A stretch of 64,000 nucleotides of DNA from Amycolatopsis sp. NBRC 101858. GTDB lineage: Bacteria > Actinomycetota > Actinomycetes > Mycobacteriales > Pseudonocardiaceae. Positions 32,506-40,337 of the stretch are shown piece after piece. The stretch lies in the NCBI RefSeq assembly GCF_030269325.1, contig NZ_BSTD01000003.1, forward strand, positions 930,001 to 994,000, written 5' to 3'. The notes below the pieces were generated by a model. It made no database searches and had not been told where the DNA came from. It was given only the letters and a program-made list of their open reading frames with translations. How positions within the stretch are numbered: the stretch's first letter is position 1; every line of letters begins with the position of its first letter. The translations under genes and the position numbers were made by a program.

Positions 32506-33119
32506 CGTCCGGGCTGGTGATCGTCGCGGCCCTCGTGCTCGGCATCGCCACCGGACGACTCTCACGCCACCTCGGCGGCCTCCTGCGCCGCCGGCTGACC
32601 GGAAGGAACACGGAAATGACCAGCAGGCAAGCGTCGTTCCCCGCGCGGCTCTACCACTGGCGGTGGGAGATCCTGGCGGTGACGCTGCTCCCCTACGTCC
32701 TGGTGACGTTCGCGATGTGGGCCGGCGCGGTGTGGGCATCGGCGGTCTTCGCCACGGCGCTGGGGTGGGCCCTGCTGCGCCGCCGCCAGGTGCGCACCCG
32801 CATCCAGGCGGTCCGGCTGCAGCACCGCCTGCGCGCGGCATTCCCCTTGCTGCGCCTCCCGGGCGGCCGCCTCCCGGCGATCCTCTGGTCCCGCCCCCGA
32901 GGCGGCGACATCGTGGTATCGCTGTTCGGCCGCGAGGCATTCGAGCACTTGCACCGCAACCGTTCCGCACTGGCGGCGGCGTGCGCGGTCCCGGAGGTGT
33001 ACGTGGACCGCCACCCGCGGTACGCGAGCCTGGTGACGTTGACGATCAGCCCGACCGAGGCTCCGCGTGAGCGCGCGGTGCTGCCGAGCAACGTGGTACC
33101 CCTGCGGGCACACAGCTGA
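32502..33119 (+). CDS. Membrane protein resembling those beside FtsK/TraB in actinomycete conjugative elements
   Basis: This 205-residue protein has an N-terminal helix (GLVIVAALVLGIATG), then paired helices at about residues 52-90 (EILAVTLLPYVLVTFAMWAG, AVWASAVFATALGWALL), and a cytoplasmic domain. That domain shows the order RLQHRLRAAFPLLRL, GRLPAILWSRPRGGD, HRNRSALAAACAVPEVYVDR, ASLVTLTISP. I recognise this order from membrane proteins encoded next to FtsK-like DNA translocases in pSAM2-type integrative elements; the identification is from memory of the family. A second in-frame ATG at 32616 with its own GGAAGG ribosome site could give a 167-residue form. No FtsK, integrase or replication gene is nearby. 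Confidence 0.68.
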   Translation: MTSGLVIVAALVLGIATGRLSRHLGGLLRRRLTGRNTEMTSRQASFPARLYHWRWEILAVTLLPYVLVTFAMWAGAVWASAVFATALGWALLRRRQVRTRIQAVRLQHRLRAAFPLLRLPGGRLPAILWSRPRGGDIVVSLFGREAFEHLHRNRSALAAACAVPEVYVDRHPRYASLVTLTISPTEAPRERAVLPSNVVPLRAHS

Positions 33120-33130
33120 GCCCCGGGTCC

Positions 33131-33151
33131 GGCGTCCACCTGGTGGGCGCC
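33131..33151 (+). terminator. Hairpin after the conjugative-type membrane gene
   Basis: GGCGTCCACC and GGTGGGCGCC pair with one mismatch, immediately after the stop at 33119. The direct repeat CCGGGTCCGGCG brackets it. It probably ends the transcript before the glycosyltransferase pair. Confidence 0.45.
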
Positions 33152-33161
33152 GGGTCCGGCG

Positions 33162-33187
33162 CACAGCAACCGCACAGGGCGATCACA
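33162..33187. promoter_or_regulatory. Three CACA repeats at exact 11-bp spacing upstream of the GT2-GT39 operon
   Basis: CACA occurs at 33162, 33173 and 33184 (GCACAG, GCACAG, TCACAC), 36-61 bp before the start codon. The 11-bp phasing and the sequence match the repeats ahead of the histidine kinase/GT39 operon at 24250. A shared response regulator is the simplest explanation. Confidence 0.5.
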
Positions 33188-33222
33188 CCGTCGCCAAAGC
33201 GGGGCCCGCGACCGTATGAGGC

Positions 33223-34479
33223 ATGACAGCCACCGCCTCCGCATCGCGGCCCGGGACCGTCCCGGTCGATCTGGCCGGTCCGCAGCCCGTCCTCGACGTC
33301 GTCATTCCGGTCTTCAACGAAGAGGCCGACCTCGAACCGTGCATCCGACGGCTGCACGCGCACCTGGCCGAACACGTCTCCTACCCCTACCGGATCACGA
33401 TCGCCGACAACGCCAGCACCGATGCGACGCTGCGGGTGGCCGAACGACTCGCCCGGGAGTTCCCCGAGGTCACCGTCCACCACCTCGACGAGAAAGGCCG
33501 CGGCCGCGCGCTCAACGCCGTCTGGCGGGCCTCCGACGCCGCCGTCCTCGCCTACATGGACGTCGATCTCTCCACCGATCTCGCCGCGCTCGGGCCGCTC
33601 GTCGCTCCCCTTCTCTCCGGGCACTCCGATCTCGCCATCGGCAGCAGGCTCGCCCGGGGCGCGCGAGTCGTGCGGGGGCCGAAGCGGGAGTTCATCTCGC
33701 GTGCCTACAACCTGATCCTGCGCTCGACGCTCGCCGCGAAGTTCAGCGACGCGCAGTGCGGCTTCAAGGCCATTCGCGCCGACGTCGCGCGTGAGCTGCT
33801 CCCCCACGTCGAGGACACCGGCTGGTTCTTCGACACCGAGCTGCTCGTCCTCGCGCAGCGCGCCGGGCTGCGGATCCACGAGGTGCCCGTCGACTGGGTC
33901 GACGACCCGAACTCTTCGGTCAACATCGTCAAGACCGCGACCGCGGACCTCAAGGGCATCGCCCGCGTCACGAAGGCCACCTTCACCGGCGAAATCCCGA
34001 TCAGCAGGCTGCGCGAACAGCTCGGCCGGCAGCCGATCGGCGTCGAGGCGCCCGGGGTGCCGCCGCGGCTGGTGACGCAGCTCGTGCGGTTCGCCGCCAT
34101 CGGGGTCAGCAGCACCCTCGCCTACCTCGTGCTGTTCCTGCTGCTGCGCACCGTCGTCGGCGCGCAGCCGGCGAACTTCGCCGCGCTGCTGGTGACGGCG
34201 GTCGGGAACACCGCGCTGAACCGGCGGCTCACGTTCGGCATCCGCGGGCGCACCGGCGCCGGGCGCCACCAGTTCGAAGGGCTGATCGTGTTCGGCCTCG
34301 GCCTGGCCCTGACGAGCGGATCGCTGGCCCTGCTCAACGGATCCACCACCCCCGGCCTGGTCCTGGAGATCACCGTGCTCGTGCTGGCGAACCTCGCCGC
34401 GACGGTGCTCCGGTTCCTGCTCCTGCGCGGCTGGGTGTTCAACCCGCGCCGCCAGGCCGCTACCCAGAAGGAGTACTGA
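33223..34479 (+). CDS. GT2 glycosyltransferase fused to a GtrA-like membrane domain
   Basis: This 418-residue protein is probably a polyprenyl-phosphate sugar synthase. Residues about 20-270 form a GT2 domain of dolichol-phosphate-mannose-synthase type: VVIPVFNEEADLEPCI, ITIADNASTDATLRVAE, the DxD-type metal site AYMDVDLSTDL, and QCGFKAIRADVARELL. Residues about 285-405 form a GtrA-like four-helix domain (LVRFAAIGVSSTLAYLVLFL, GNTALNRRLTFG), which is thought to flip or anchor the lipid-linked sugar. Its TGA overlaps the next ATG (TGATG at 34477), so it is coupled to the GT39 protein, for which it would make the donor. Confidence 0.93.
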   Translation: MTATASASRPGTVPVDLAGPQPVLDVVIPVFNEEADLEPCIRRLHAHLAEHVSYPYRITIADNASTDATLRVAERLAREFPEVTVHHLDEKGRGRALNAVWRASDAAVLAYMDVDLSTDLAALGPLVAPLLSGHSDLAIGSRLARGARVVRGPKREFISRAYNLILRSTLAAKFSDAQCGFKAIRADVARELLPHVEDTGWFFDTELLVLAQRAGLRIHEVPVDWVDDPNSSVNIVKTATADLKGIARVTKATFTGEIPISRLREQLGRQPIGVEAPGVPPRLVTQLVRFAAIGVSSTLAYLVLFLLLRTVVGAQPANFAALLVTAVGNTALNRRLTFGIRGRTGAGRHQFEGLIVFGLGLALTSGSLALLNGSTTPGLVLEITVLVLANLAATVLRFLLLRGWVFNPRRQAATQKEY

Positions 34480-36335
34480 TGACCGCCGTCCTGTCCGATG
34501 CCGTGACGCAGGAACCGCGTCACCGCAAGGAGTCCGTGGCGCACGCGCCCCCGCGCTGGGTTCGCCCGAGCGTGTTCGGGCTGCTGGCCGCGACCGCCGT
34601 GCTGTACTTCTGGAACCTCACCGCGTCCGGCTACGGCAACTCGTTCTACGCCGCCGCCGTGCAGTCCGGGACGCAGGACTGGAAGGCCTGGCTGTTCGGG
34701 TCGCTCGACTCGGGCAACGTGCTCACCGTCGACAAGCCACCCGCCGCCCTGTGGGTCGGCACGCTCTTCGCGCGGATCTTCGGGTTCTCCAGCTTCACCG
34801 TGCTGGCCCCGCAGGCGCTGATGGGTGTCGCCTCCGTCGGCATCCTCTACCTGACGGTGAAACGGACTTCGGGCCCGATCGCCGGGCTGATGGCCGGTGC
34901 GGTGCTGGCGCTCACCCCGGTCGCGGCGCTGATGTTCCGGTTCAACAACCCGGACGCGCTGCTCGTGCTGCTCATGGTCGCGGGCGCCTACTTCGTCGTG
35001 CGCGCAACGGAAAAAGCGTCGCCGAAGTGGCTCGCGCTGGCCGGCGTCGCGATCGGTTTCGGCTTCCTGACGAAGATGATGCAGGCGTTCCTGGTGCTGC
35101 CGGCGTTCGGGCTGGTCTACCTGATCGCGGCGCCGACGTCGCTGGGCAAGCGCTTGCTGCACCTCGGCGGCGCGGTCGCGGCGCTGGTCGTCTCGGCGGG
35201 CTGGTACATCGCGCTGGTCGACCTCTGGCCGACGGCGTCGCGCCCCTACATCGGCGGGTCCGAAGGGGACAGTCTGCTCGAACTCGCGTTGGGCTACAAC
35301 GGGTTGTCGCGGATCTTCGGCGGCGGTGACGGCGGTGGACCCGGTGGCGGCGGAGGCGGCGGGAACACCGGCTTCGGCGGCGCGTCCGGGCTCTTCCGGA
35401 TGTTCGGGTCGAGCTTCGGCACGGAGATCTCGTGGCTGCTGCCCGCCGCGCTGATCGGGCTGGTCGCCGGGCTGTGGTTCACCCGCCACGCACCGCGCAC
35501 CGACCGGACGCGCCTGGCGCTGGTCCTGTGGGGCGGCTGGCTGGTCGTGACGGCGCTGGTGTTCAGCTACATGAGCGGCATCGTGCACCCGTACTACTCG
35601 GTCGCGCTCGCCCCGGCGATCGCCGCGCTGGTCGCGATCTCGGGCCGCGCCCTCTGGCAGGGCCGGGACAACCTCGGCCCGCGGGCGACGCTGGCCGGAA
35701 TGGTCGTGGTGACGGCGGTGTGGTCGTTCATCCTGCTCGACCGCACCCCGGACTGGTTCCCGGCGCTGCGCTGGATCGTGGCGGTGCTCGGCGTCCTCGC
35801 CGGGACGGTGCTGGTGATGGGCGTGCCCACCTTCCGCAAGGCGGCCACGATCGTGGCGGCGGCGGTGGTCCTGACCCTGGGCGTCTCCACCGCGGCCTAC
35901 GGCGTCGAGACGGCGTCGGTGGCCCACAGCGGCTCGATCCCGACCTCGGGACCGACGTCGAGCGCGATGGGCGGCTTCGGTGGCGGCGGCCCGGGCGGCT
36001 CCGGCGACGAATCGTCGTCCAGCGCGGTCGGCGAACTGCTGGCGAAGACGACGACGAAGTGGGCCGCGGCGACGACGGGCTCGCAGAACGCGGCGTCCCT
36101 CGAGCTGGCCAGCGGCAAGGCGGTGATCGGCATCGGCGGCTGGAGCGGCTCCGACCCGGCACCGACGCTGGACGAGTTCAAGGCATACGTCGCGGCCGGC
36201 GAGATCAAGTACTACATCGACGGCGGCCGCGGCGGCGGCCCGGGCGGCGGCTCTTCGGAGATCACCGCGTGGGTGACGGCGAACTTCACCGCCACCACGG
36301 TCGACGGCCAGACGGTCTACGACCTGCAGAGCTGA
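34479..36335 (+). CDS. GT39-family membrane glycosyltransferase (second copy)
   Basis: This 618-residue polytopic membrane enzyme is paralogous to the protein at 25853. The luminal loop signature is NSFYAAAVQSGTQDWKAWLF with VDKPPAALWVGTLFARIF. The helices are followed by a Gly-rich segment (GGGDGGGPGGGGGGG) and a soluble C-terminal domain (WAAATTGSQNAASLELASGK, VIGIGGWSGSDPAPTLDEFK). It should use the lipid-linked sugar made by the preceding GT2-GtrA protein to glycosylate an extracytoplasmic acceptor. It is translationally coupled to that gene and followed by a good terminator. Confidence 0.92.
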   Translation: MTAVLSDAVTQEPRHRKESVAHAPPRWVRPSVFGLLAATAVLYFWNLTASGYGNSFYAAAVQSGTQDWKAWLFGSLDSGNVLTVDKPPAALWVGTLFARIFGFSSFTVLAPQALMGVASVGILYLTVKRTSGPIAGLMAGAVLALTPVAALMFRFNNPDALLVLLMVAGAYFVVRATEKASPKWLALAGVAIGFGFLTKMMQAFLVLPAFGLVYLIAAPTSLGKRLLHLGGAVAALVVSAGWYIALVDLWPTASRPYIGGSEGDSLLELALGYNGLSRIFGGGDGGGPGGGGGGGNTGFGGASGLFRMFGSSFGTEISWLLPAALIGLVAGLWFTRHAPRTDRTRLALVLWGGWLVVTALVFSYMSGIVHPYYSVALAPAIAALVAISGRALWQGRDNLGPRATLAGMVVVTAVWSFILLDRTPDWFPALRWIVAVLGVLAGTVLVMGVPTFRKAATIVAAAVVLTLGVSTAAYGVETASVAHSGSIPTSGPTSSAMGGFGGGGPGGSGDESSSSAVGELLAKTTTKWAAATTGSQNAASLELASGKAVIGIGGWSGSDPAPTLDEFKAYVAAGEIKYYIDGGRGGGPGGGSSEITAWVTANFTATTVDGQTVYDLQS

Positions 36336-36341
36336 ACCGGG

Positions 36342-36373
36342 AGGGCCCGGGCTTCTTCGGAGGCCCGGGCCCT
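36342..36373 (+). terminator. Terminator hairpin between convergent genes
   Basis: AGGGCCCGGGC and GCCCGGGCCCT form a perfect 11-bp stem around a 10-base loop, seven bases after the GT39 stop and just before the stop of the convergent gene at 36375. It can act in both directions. Confidence 0.7.
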
Positions 36374-36374
36374 T

Positions 36375-36938
36375 TCACGCGATCCGGCGGGCATCGCGGA
36401 CCAGCGTGTCGCGGTGGGCCCGGCGGAAGACCGTCGTCTCGACGAGCGCCTCGAAGTGCCGGTACCCGCCCAGGGCTTCCGCCTCGTCGAACGCCGCGGC
36501 GGCGGCCGCGGTGCCGTGACCCCCGCACCCCGCGACGATGACGACCTCCGCGGTCGCCGGGGCGAAGGGGTTGGCCGCGCGGATGACCAGGCCGTAGTCG
36601 ACGCGCGGAGCACCGGCGTCGTCGTAGCGGGGCGAGGCCGCGAAGCCGGACTTGCGGTCGTAGACCGAAGAACCGTGCTCGGCGAACCCGAGCGAAAGCA
36701 CCCCGTCCAAGCGCGCGAGGACGTCTCCGGTCAGGGAATTGCCGTCCGGGCCGCCGATCAGGATGAGGTCTTCGCGGATCTCGTCCTCGGTGACCTCGCC
36801 GGCTTCGACGAGCCGCACGGCCGACCCGAGCTGGGCCTGCAGTTCGACGGCGGCCAGCAGGTCGCCCCGGTCCACCATCCCGGGGTGGCGCAGGCCGAAC
36901 ACCATGAGCGGCCGGGAGTCGTGCGGCGTCGCGGCCAT
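36375..36938 (-). CDS. Stand-alone protein resembling the C-terminal domain of the XRE sensor
   Basis: This 187-residue soluble protein of unknown function has the motif order DLILIGGPDGNSLTGDVL, a Gly/Phe-rich middle (SSVYDRKSGFAASPRY), YGLVIRAANPFAP and VVIVAGCGGHGTAAAAAAF. The first and last motifs align with LVLLGGVDWNTVTKVV and VTVCNGMYGRGTLGAVRAL in the XRE protein at 29549. The glycine loops suggest a nucleotide- or sugar-binding alpha/beta fold. ATG 36938 is used. It lies 51 bp downstream of the NTF2-like gene in the same orientation and may be co-transcribed with it. Confidence 0.7.
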   Translation of the reverse strand: MAATPHDSRPLMVFGLRHPGMVDRGDLLAAVELQAQLGSAVRLVEAGEVTEDEIREDLILIGGPDGNSLTGDVLARLDGVLSLGFAEHGSSVYDRKSGFAASPRYDDAGAPRVDYGLVIRAANPFAPATAEVVIVAGCGGHGTAAAAAAFDEAEALGGYRHFEALVETTVFRRAHRDTLVRDARRIA

Positions 36939-36989
36939 GGCCGGCTCCTTCGGATCGTTTCTCCGAAGTCGTCGCAGGTCAGCGAGGTG

Positions 36990-37412
36990 TTACGAGCGCG
37001 GCCGCAGGTGGTGGCCGACGTCGCCGACGAGGTCGACCGTGGCCCGGCGTTCGGTGAATCGCCACCCGTGCGCGGTGCGCGTGAACCGGTCGGCGTAGCG
37101 GCCCGCCGCGATCGTCTGCAACGGCAGTCCCGGTGCGGCCTGCAGCACGGTGAAGTACGCCCGCCCGGACGCCGTGTCGCCGTCCAGTTCGAGGGCGACG
37201 TTGGTCGTGACGTGCTTGGTCCGCGGGGTGCCGTCCTCGTAGACGATCACGGAGTCGCGCAGCATCCGGGCGACTTCGGCACCGCGGAAGGTCCCGCCGC
37301 TGCCCACGAACGCCCCTTCGGCGAACAGTGCGCCGACGCCCTCGAAGTCCCCCGCGTCCACCAGCGCCGCGTAGGAGAAGAGCAGGTTCTCGAGCGCCTG
37401 GTAGTCGTCCAC
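36990..37412 (-). CDS. NTF2/SnoaL-like domain protein
   Basis: This 140-residue protein of the cone-shaped NTF2-like fold shows YQALENLLFSYAALVDAGDF, LFAEGAFVGSGGTFRGAEVA and RYADRFTRTAHGWRFTERRA. Members include small isomerases, hydrolases and dehydratases of polyketide or steroid metabolism, and many have no known role. GTG 37412 is chosen because it begins just before the conserved first helix. No good ribosome site is visible, and a longer product cannot be excluded. It is divergent from the Tat-exported protein at 37498. Confidence 0.8.
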   Translation of the reverse strand: MDDYQALENLLFSYAALVDAGDFEGVGALFAEGAFVGSGGTFRGAEVARMLRDSVIVYEDGTPRTKHVTTNVALELDGDTASGRAYFTVLQAAPGLPLQTIAAGRYADRFTRTAHGWRFTERRATVDLVGDVGHHLRPRS

Positions 37413-37497
37413 GGGAAACGATCGTACAGAGAAAGTATGGAAACCTTCCGTACCGTGGCGGCGACGGCGGCAGGGGGCCGCCGACGGGGGTGAATCC

Positions 37498-38256
37498 ATG
37501 ACGCTCGATCGCCGGAACCTGCTCAAAATCGGTGCCGGAGCGGCTGTCGCGGTCGCGGGCAGCACGCTTCTCGGCGGCACCGCGGAAGCCGCGACGACCT
37601 TGCCGCCCGTGCCGGGCATGCTGGGCGACCGGAGGGCCAACGAACTCTGGTACCAGCTCGACGAAATCGCGCTGTACCACCCGGCCCAGGAGGTTCAGGA
37701 CGCCTACGCGGTGCTCTTCCCGTTCCTCCGGCAGAACGCGCCGGACGGCCTGCCCGCGAAGTGGCGGGCGCTGAGCCTCGAACCGGGCTACCCGCACAAC
37801 TACGCCGAGTTCGTCAAGCCGCTCGAGGCGCCGTTGAGGACGCTTTCGACCTTGCAGCTGGGGAACTTCGACCGCTTCTACCGCGGCGACGAGGATGGCC
37901 TCACGAAAGCCTTCGCGGCTTTTGGGCAAGGGATCCTGTTCGACCCGCGGCGGGCCGACGTCGAGTCCGAAGTGCACACGATGGACGGCGATCCGCCGAC
38001 GGGCTACCACTTCTGGCACGCCATCCAGCGCGCGCAGATGGTGCTGGACATCGACCGCCGCCGCTGGGCGCGGATCACGCCGATGCTCGGCTTCGCCTGG
38101 GCGCTGCAGTCGATCGCGCGTCCCGATCACCGGCACGTGAACCCGGGTCTGCCGCGCGAGCAGGTCCGGGCACAGGCGCGGTACTGGCTGCCGCGCTCGA
38201 CGGCCGAGCTCGACCGCGACTTCCGTTCGTCGCCCTACCCGGACAGCACCCGCTGA
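37498..38256 (+). CDS. Tat-exported protein of unknown function
   Basis: This 252-residue protein has a signal peptide beginning MTLDRRNLLKIGAGAAVAVA (twin-arginine R-R-N-L-L) and probable cleavage after GTAEA. The mature region is mostly helical and rich in Trp/Tyr (ELWYQLDEIALYHPAQEVQD, GYHFWHAIQRAQMVLDIDRR). I do not recognise the family. GGGGGTGAATCC precedes the ATG. Its 3' end overlaps the convergent BTAD regulator gene by 22 bp. Confidence 0.8.
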   Translation: MTLDRRNLLKIGAGAAVAVAGSTLLGGTAEAATTLPPVPGMLGDRRANELWYQLDEIALYHPAQEVQDAYAVLFPFLRQNAPDGLPAKWRALSLEPGYPHNYAEFVKPLEAPLRTLSTLQLGNFDRFYRGDEDGLTKAFAAFGQGILFDPRRADVESEVHTMDGDPPTGYHFWHAIQRAQMVLDIDRRRWARITPMLGFAWALQSIARPDHRHVNPGLPREQVRAQARYWLPRSTAELDRDFRSSPYPDSTR

Positions 38257-38963
38257 TACGCCGCCTGCAGCACCGGGCCCGGCGCGATCCCGAGCCGTTC
38301 GTCGAGGATCCGCCGGCCCCGGTGGTAGACCGCCACCGCGTCCGCCGGCCGCCCGCTCGCGCAGAGCGCGGCCATGAGCAGGGCCCGCGCGCGTTCCCGC
38401 AGCGGGTGTTCGAGCACGAGCCCGGTGGCCTCCGGCACCGCGCGCAGGTGGTCGCCGGTCGCCACGTCCGCTTCGATCCGGCTCTCCAGGACGGCCAGCC
38501 GGAGCTCCTCGAACCGCGCCGACTCCCCCGCGCGAAGCGGTTCGGCGATGCCGGCGAGCACGGGACCACGCCACAGGTCGAGCGCGGCGCCGAACAACCC
38601 CGCCGCGCGCCCGGCGGCACCCGCGCGCAGTTCGTCGTGCCCCGCGGAAGCCAGCCGTTCGAACTCCTCGGCGTCGATCGTGCCGCCGTCGGGCGCCAGC
38701 AGGTACCCGCCACCCGACCGGACGAGCCGCGCGGGCCGCCCGAGTCCCTTGCGCAGCCGGGAAACGTACGTGCACAGCTGAGCGTCGACGGTCGAGGGCC
38801 GGACACCTTCCCACAGCAGCGAAACGAGCCGCTCATCGGGCACCACCCGCCCGCGCGCGAGCAGCAGCGCGGCCAGCAGCGTCCGCGGTTTCCGCCCGCC
38901 GAGCACGGCCGGGTGACCGTCGGCGCGGATCACCGCCAGCGGCCCGAGAATCCGGAACTCCAT
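38235..38963 (-). CDS. SARP-type transcriptional regulator (OmpR-like DNA-binding plus BTAD domain)
   Basis: This 242-residue regulator has an N-terminal OmpR-type winged helix (MEFRILGPLAVIRADG, KPRTLLAALLLARGRVVPDE, TVDAQLCTYVSRLRKGL). A bacterial transcriptional activator domain follows (GAALDLWRGPVLAGI, LAVLESRIEADVATGDH, ALLMAALCASGRPADAVAVY). Proteins of this size are SARP-like activators, often tied to specialised metabolism in actinomycetes, but no biosynthetic cluster is nearby. ATG 38963 matches the universal family start. It is divergent from the PP2C gene, with 112 bp between their starts. Confidence 0.93.
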   Translation of the reverse strand: MEFRILGPLAVIRADGHPAVLGGRKPRTLLAALLLARGRVVPDERLVSLLWEGVRPSTVDAQLCTYVSRLRKGLGRPARLVRSGGGYLLAPDGGTIDAEEFERLASAGHDELRAGAAGRAAGLFGAALDLWRGPVLAGIAEPLRAGESARFEELRLAVLESRIEADVATGDHLRAVPEATGLVLEHPLRERARALLMAALCASGRPADAVAVYHRGRRILDERLGIAPGPVLQAAYQRVLSG

Positions 38964-39075
38964 GCCCCACCCCGTTCCCAAGGTACCCGGACCGACACCG
39001 CAGGCACAGGAAAGTCTCAGACGGCCCACAGGTTGGGCGCGGATCATGGAGGACGTAGGGGACGAGGAGGCCGCG

Positions 39076-39786
39076 ATGATCACGACACGACCGGGTTACC
39101 CGCGCTGGCACACCGCGAGCGCTCAGGGGCCGCGCTCGCTCAATGCCGATGCCGTCGGTGCCTATGCCGCCGCCGGTGGGCCCGGGATCGTGTTCGCCCT
39201 CGCCGATGGTGTCGGGGATGATCCCGCTGCCGCGCGGGCCGCTCGCATCGCGTCCGCGGCCGCCGCTCGCACGCCGGTCCACAAAGGACCCGTCGAGGCC
39301 GTTCTCGCCGCGCAGCGCGCCGTTCGCGAGCAGACGCTCGGGGATGCCGTGCTCGTCGTCGCCATGCCGGCCGAGCACGGCGGGTACCGCATCGCCTGGG
39401 TCGGCGACGCCCGCGCCTACGCCTGGGACGGCACCACGCTCGGCCGCCTGACCACCGACCACACGCTCGCCGAATACTTCCGCGCCCGCCACCAGCCCGT
39501 GACCCCGCGGATGGAGCACGTGGTCACCACCAGCGTCCGCACGGCCAAGCCGGAGGAGATCGGCACGGCCGAGACGTCGGGCACGGGGCTGCTGCTGACC
39601 AGCGACGGCGTCCACAAGCCGTTGACCGGCAGCGGGATCCGCGCGGTCCTGGCCCGCCCCTGCACGGGCGCGGCCGAGCTCGTCGAAGCCGCGCTCGCCC
39701 GCGGCGGCTCGGACAACGCGACCGCCGTCTACGTCGAACCCCTGGAGGCCGACAGCACGACGGTGCGATTTCCGGTCGCCGCGTGA
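39076..39786 (+). CDS. PP2C-type serine/threonine protein phosphatase
   Basis: This 236-residue soluble metal-dependent phosphatase shows the PP2C motifs NADAVGAYAAAGGPGIVFAL with ADGVG, AWVGDARAYAWDG, TGLLLTSDGVHKPL and the C-terminal GGSDNATAVYV. These provide the conserved metal-binding Asp residues. It is compact, with no membrane or forkhead domain. ATG 39076 follows the strong site GAGGAGG; ATG 39046 is an in-frame alternative. No partner kinase is encoded in the window. It probably counteracts a Ser/Thr kinase or an anti-sigma switch elsewhere. Confidence 0.9.
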   Translation: MITTRPGYPRWHTASAQGPRSLNADAVGAYAAAGGPGIVFALADGVGDDPAAARAARIASAAAARTPVHKGPVEAVLAAQRAVREQTLGDAVLVVAMPAEHGGYRIAWVGDARAYAWDGTTLGRLTTDHTLAEYFRARHQPVTPRMEHVVTTSVRTAKPEEIGTAETSGTGLLLTSDGVHKPLTGSGIRAVLARPCTGAAELVEAALARGGSDNATAVYVEPLEADSTTVRFPVAA

Positions 39787-39800
39787 CGCCGGCTAGGGCG

Positions 39801-40337
39801 GGTCTGGCAAAAGTTTCAGCTGGTTGCCGGGAAGCTGCCGGTTGTATCGGAGTTTCGGTTGCTTTCGGATGCTCAGTGGGCGTTGATCGAGGACCTGCTG
39901 CCGGTCCGCACCGGTAAGCGCGGACGCCCGTTTCGACGCACGTTCGGTCCGTGGCAGACGACCTGGACCTGGCACCGCCGGATGGCCGGCGACGGCACCT
40001 GGGACACCGTCCTGCACCGCCTGCTCGCCGAAGCCGACGCGGCCGGGTTGGTGAACTGGTCGGTGTCGGTCGATTCCACGACGGATCCGTCGGGTCGGGC
40101 GTGGTCGGGCTCGCACCGGCCCGCCCGGGTCCGTGGTGACAAGGCCTATTCATCGAGGACGATCCGCGGAAATCTGCGTGACCGCGGCATCACGGCGGTG
40201 ATCCCGAGCCGGCTGATCAGGTCGGGCAATGGCGTGGTCTGGCCACTCGCTACGACAAACTCGCCGTCGTCCATCGATCAGCGGTCGTCCTCCATGCCGT
40301 GATCACCTGGGCCAAGACATTGTCAGACACGGGCTAG
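39801..40337 (+). mobile_element. Eroded IS5-family insertion sequence remnant
   Basis: This is a roughly 540-bp relic of an element normally near 850 bp or more. Short terminal inverted matches remain: GTCTGGCAA at 39802-39810 and TTGTCAGAC at 40320-40328 (one mismatch). Inside are three recognisable transposase pieces with two internal deletions and a frame change. The right end runs into the 3' end of the DUF2127 gene. It cannot move on its own. Confidence 0.75.
39859..40337 (+). pseudogene. IS5-family transposase, deleted and frameshifted
   Basis: The N-terminal DDE-family lead is clear (LSDAQWALIEDLLPVRTGKR). The text then jumps from RTFG to PWQTTWTWHRRMAGDGTWDT, dropping the usual RxGxxWRDLP segment. 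After VSVDSTT it jumps to VRGDKAYSSRTIRGNL, losing the central catalytic part. Near 40223 the frame changes, and the last piece, QWRGLATRYDKLAVVHRSAV and then VITWAKTLSDTG, ends at TAG 40335. With two deletions and a frameshift, no active enzyme is possible. Confidence 0.82.

Noticed and set aside
28434..33119. A complete AICE or prophage
   Set aside because: No integrase, excisionase, replication initiator, FtsK-type translocase, capsid or terminase genes are visible.
39005..39031. CACAG repeats 22 bp apart near the BTAD/PP2C promoters as further members of the CACA regulon
   Set aside because: There are only two copies at double spacing, which is expected by chance at this frequency.
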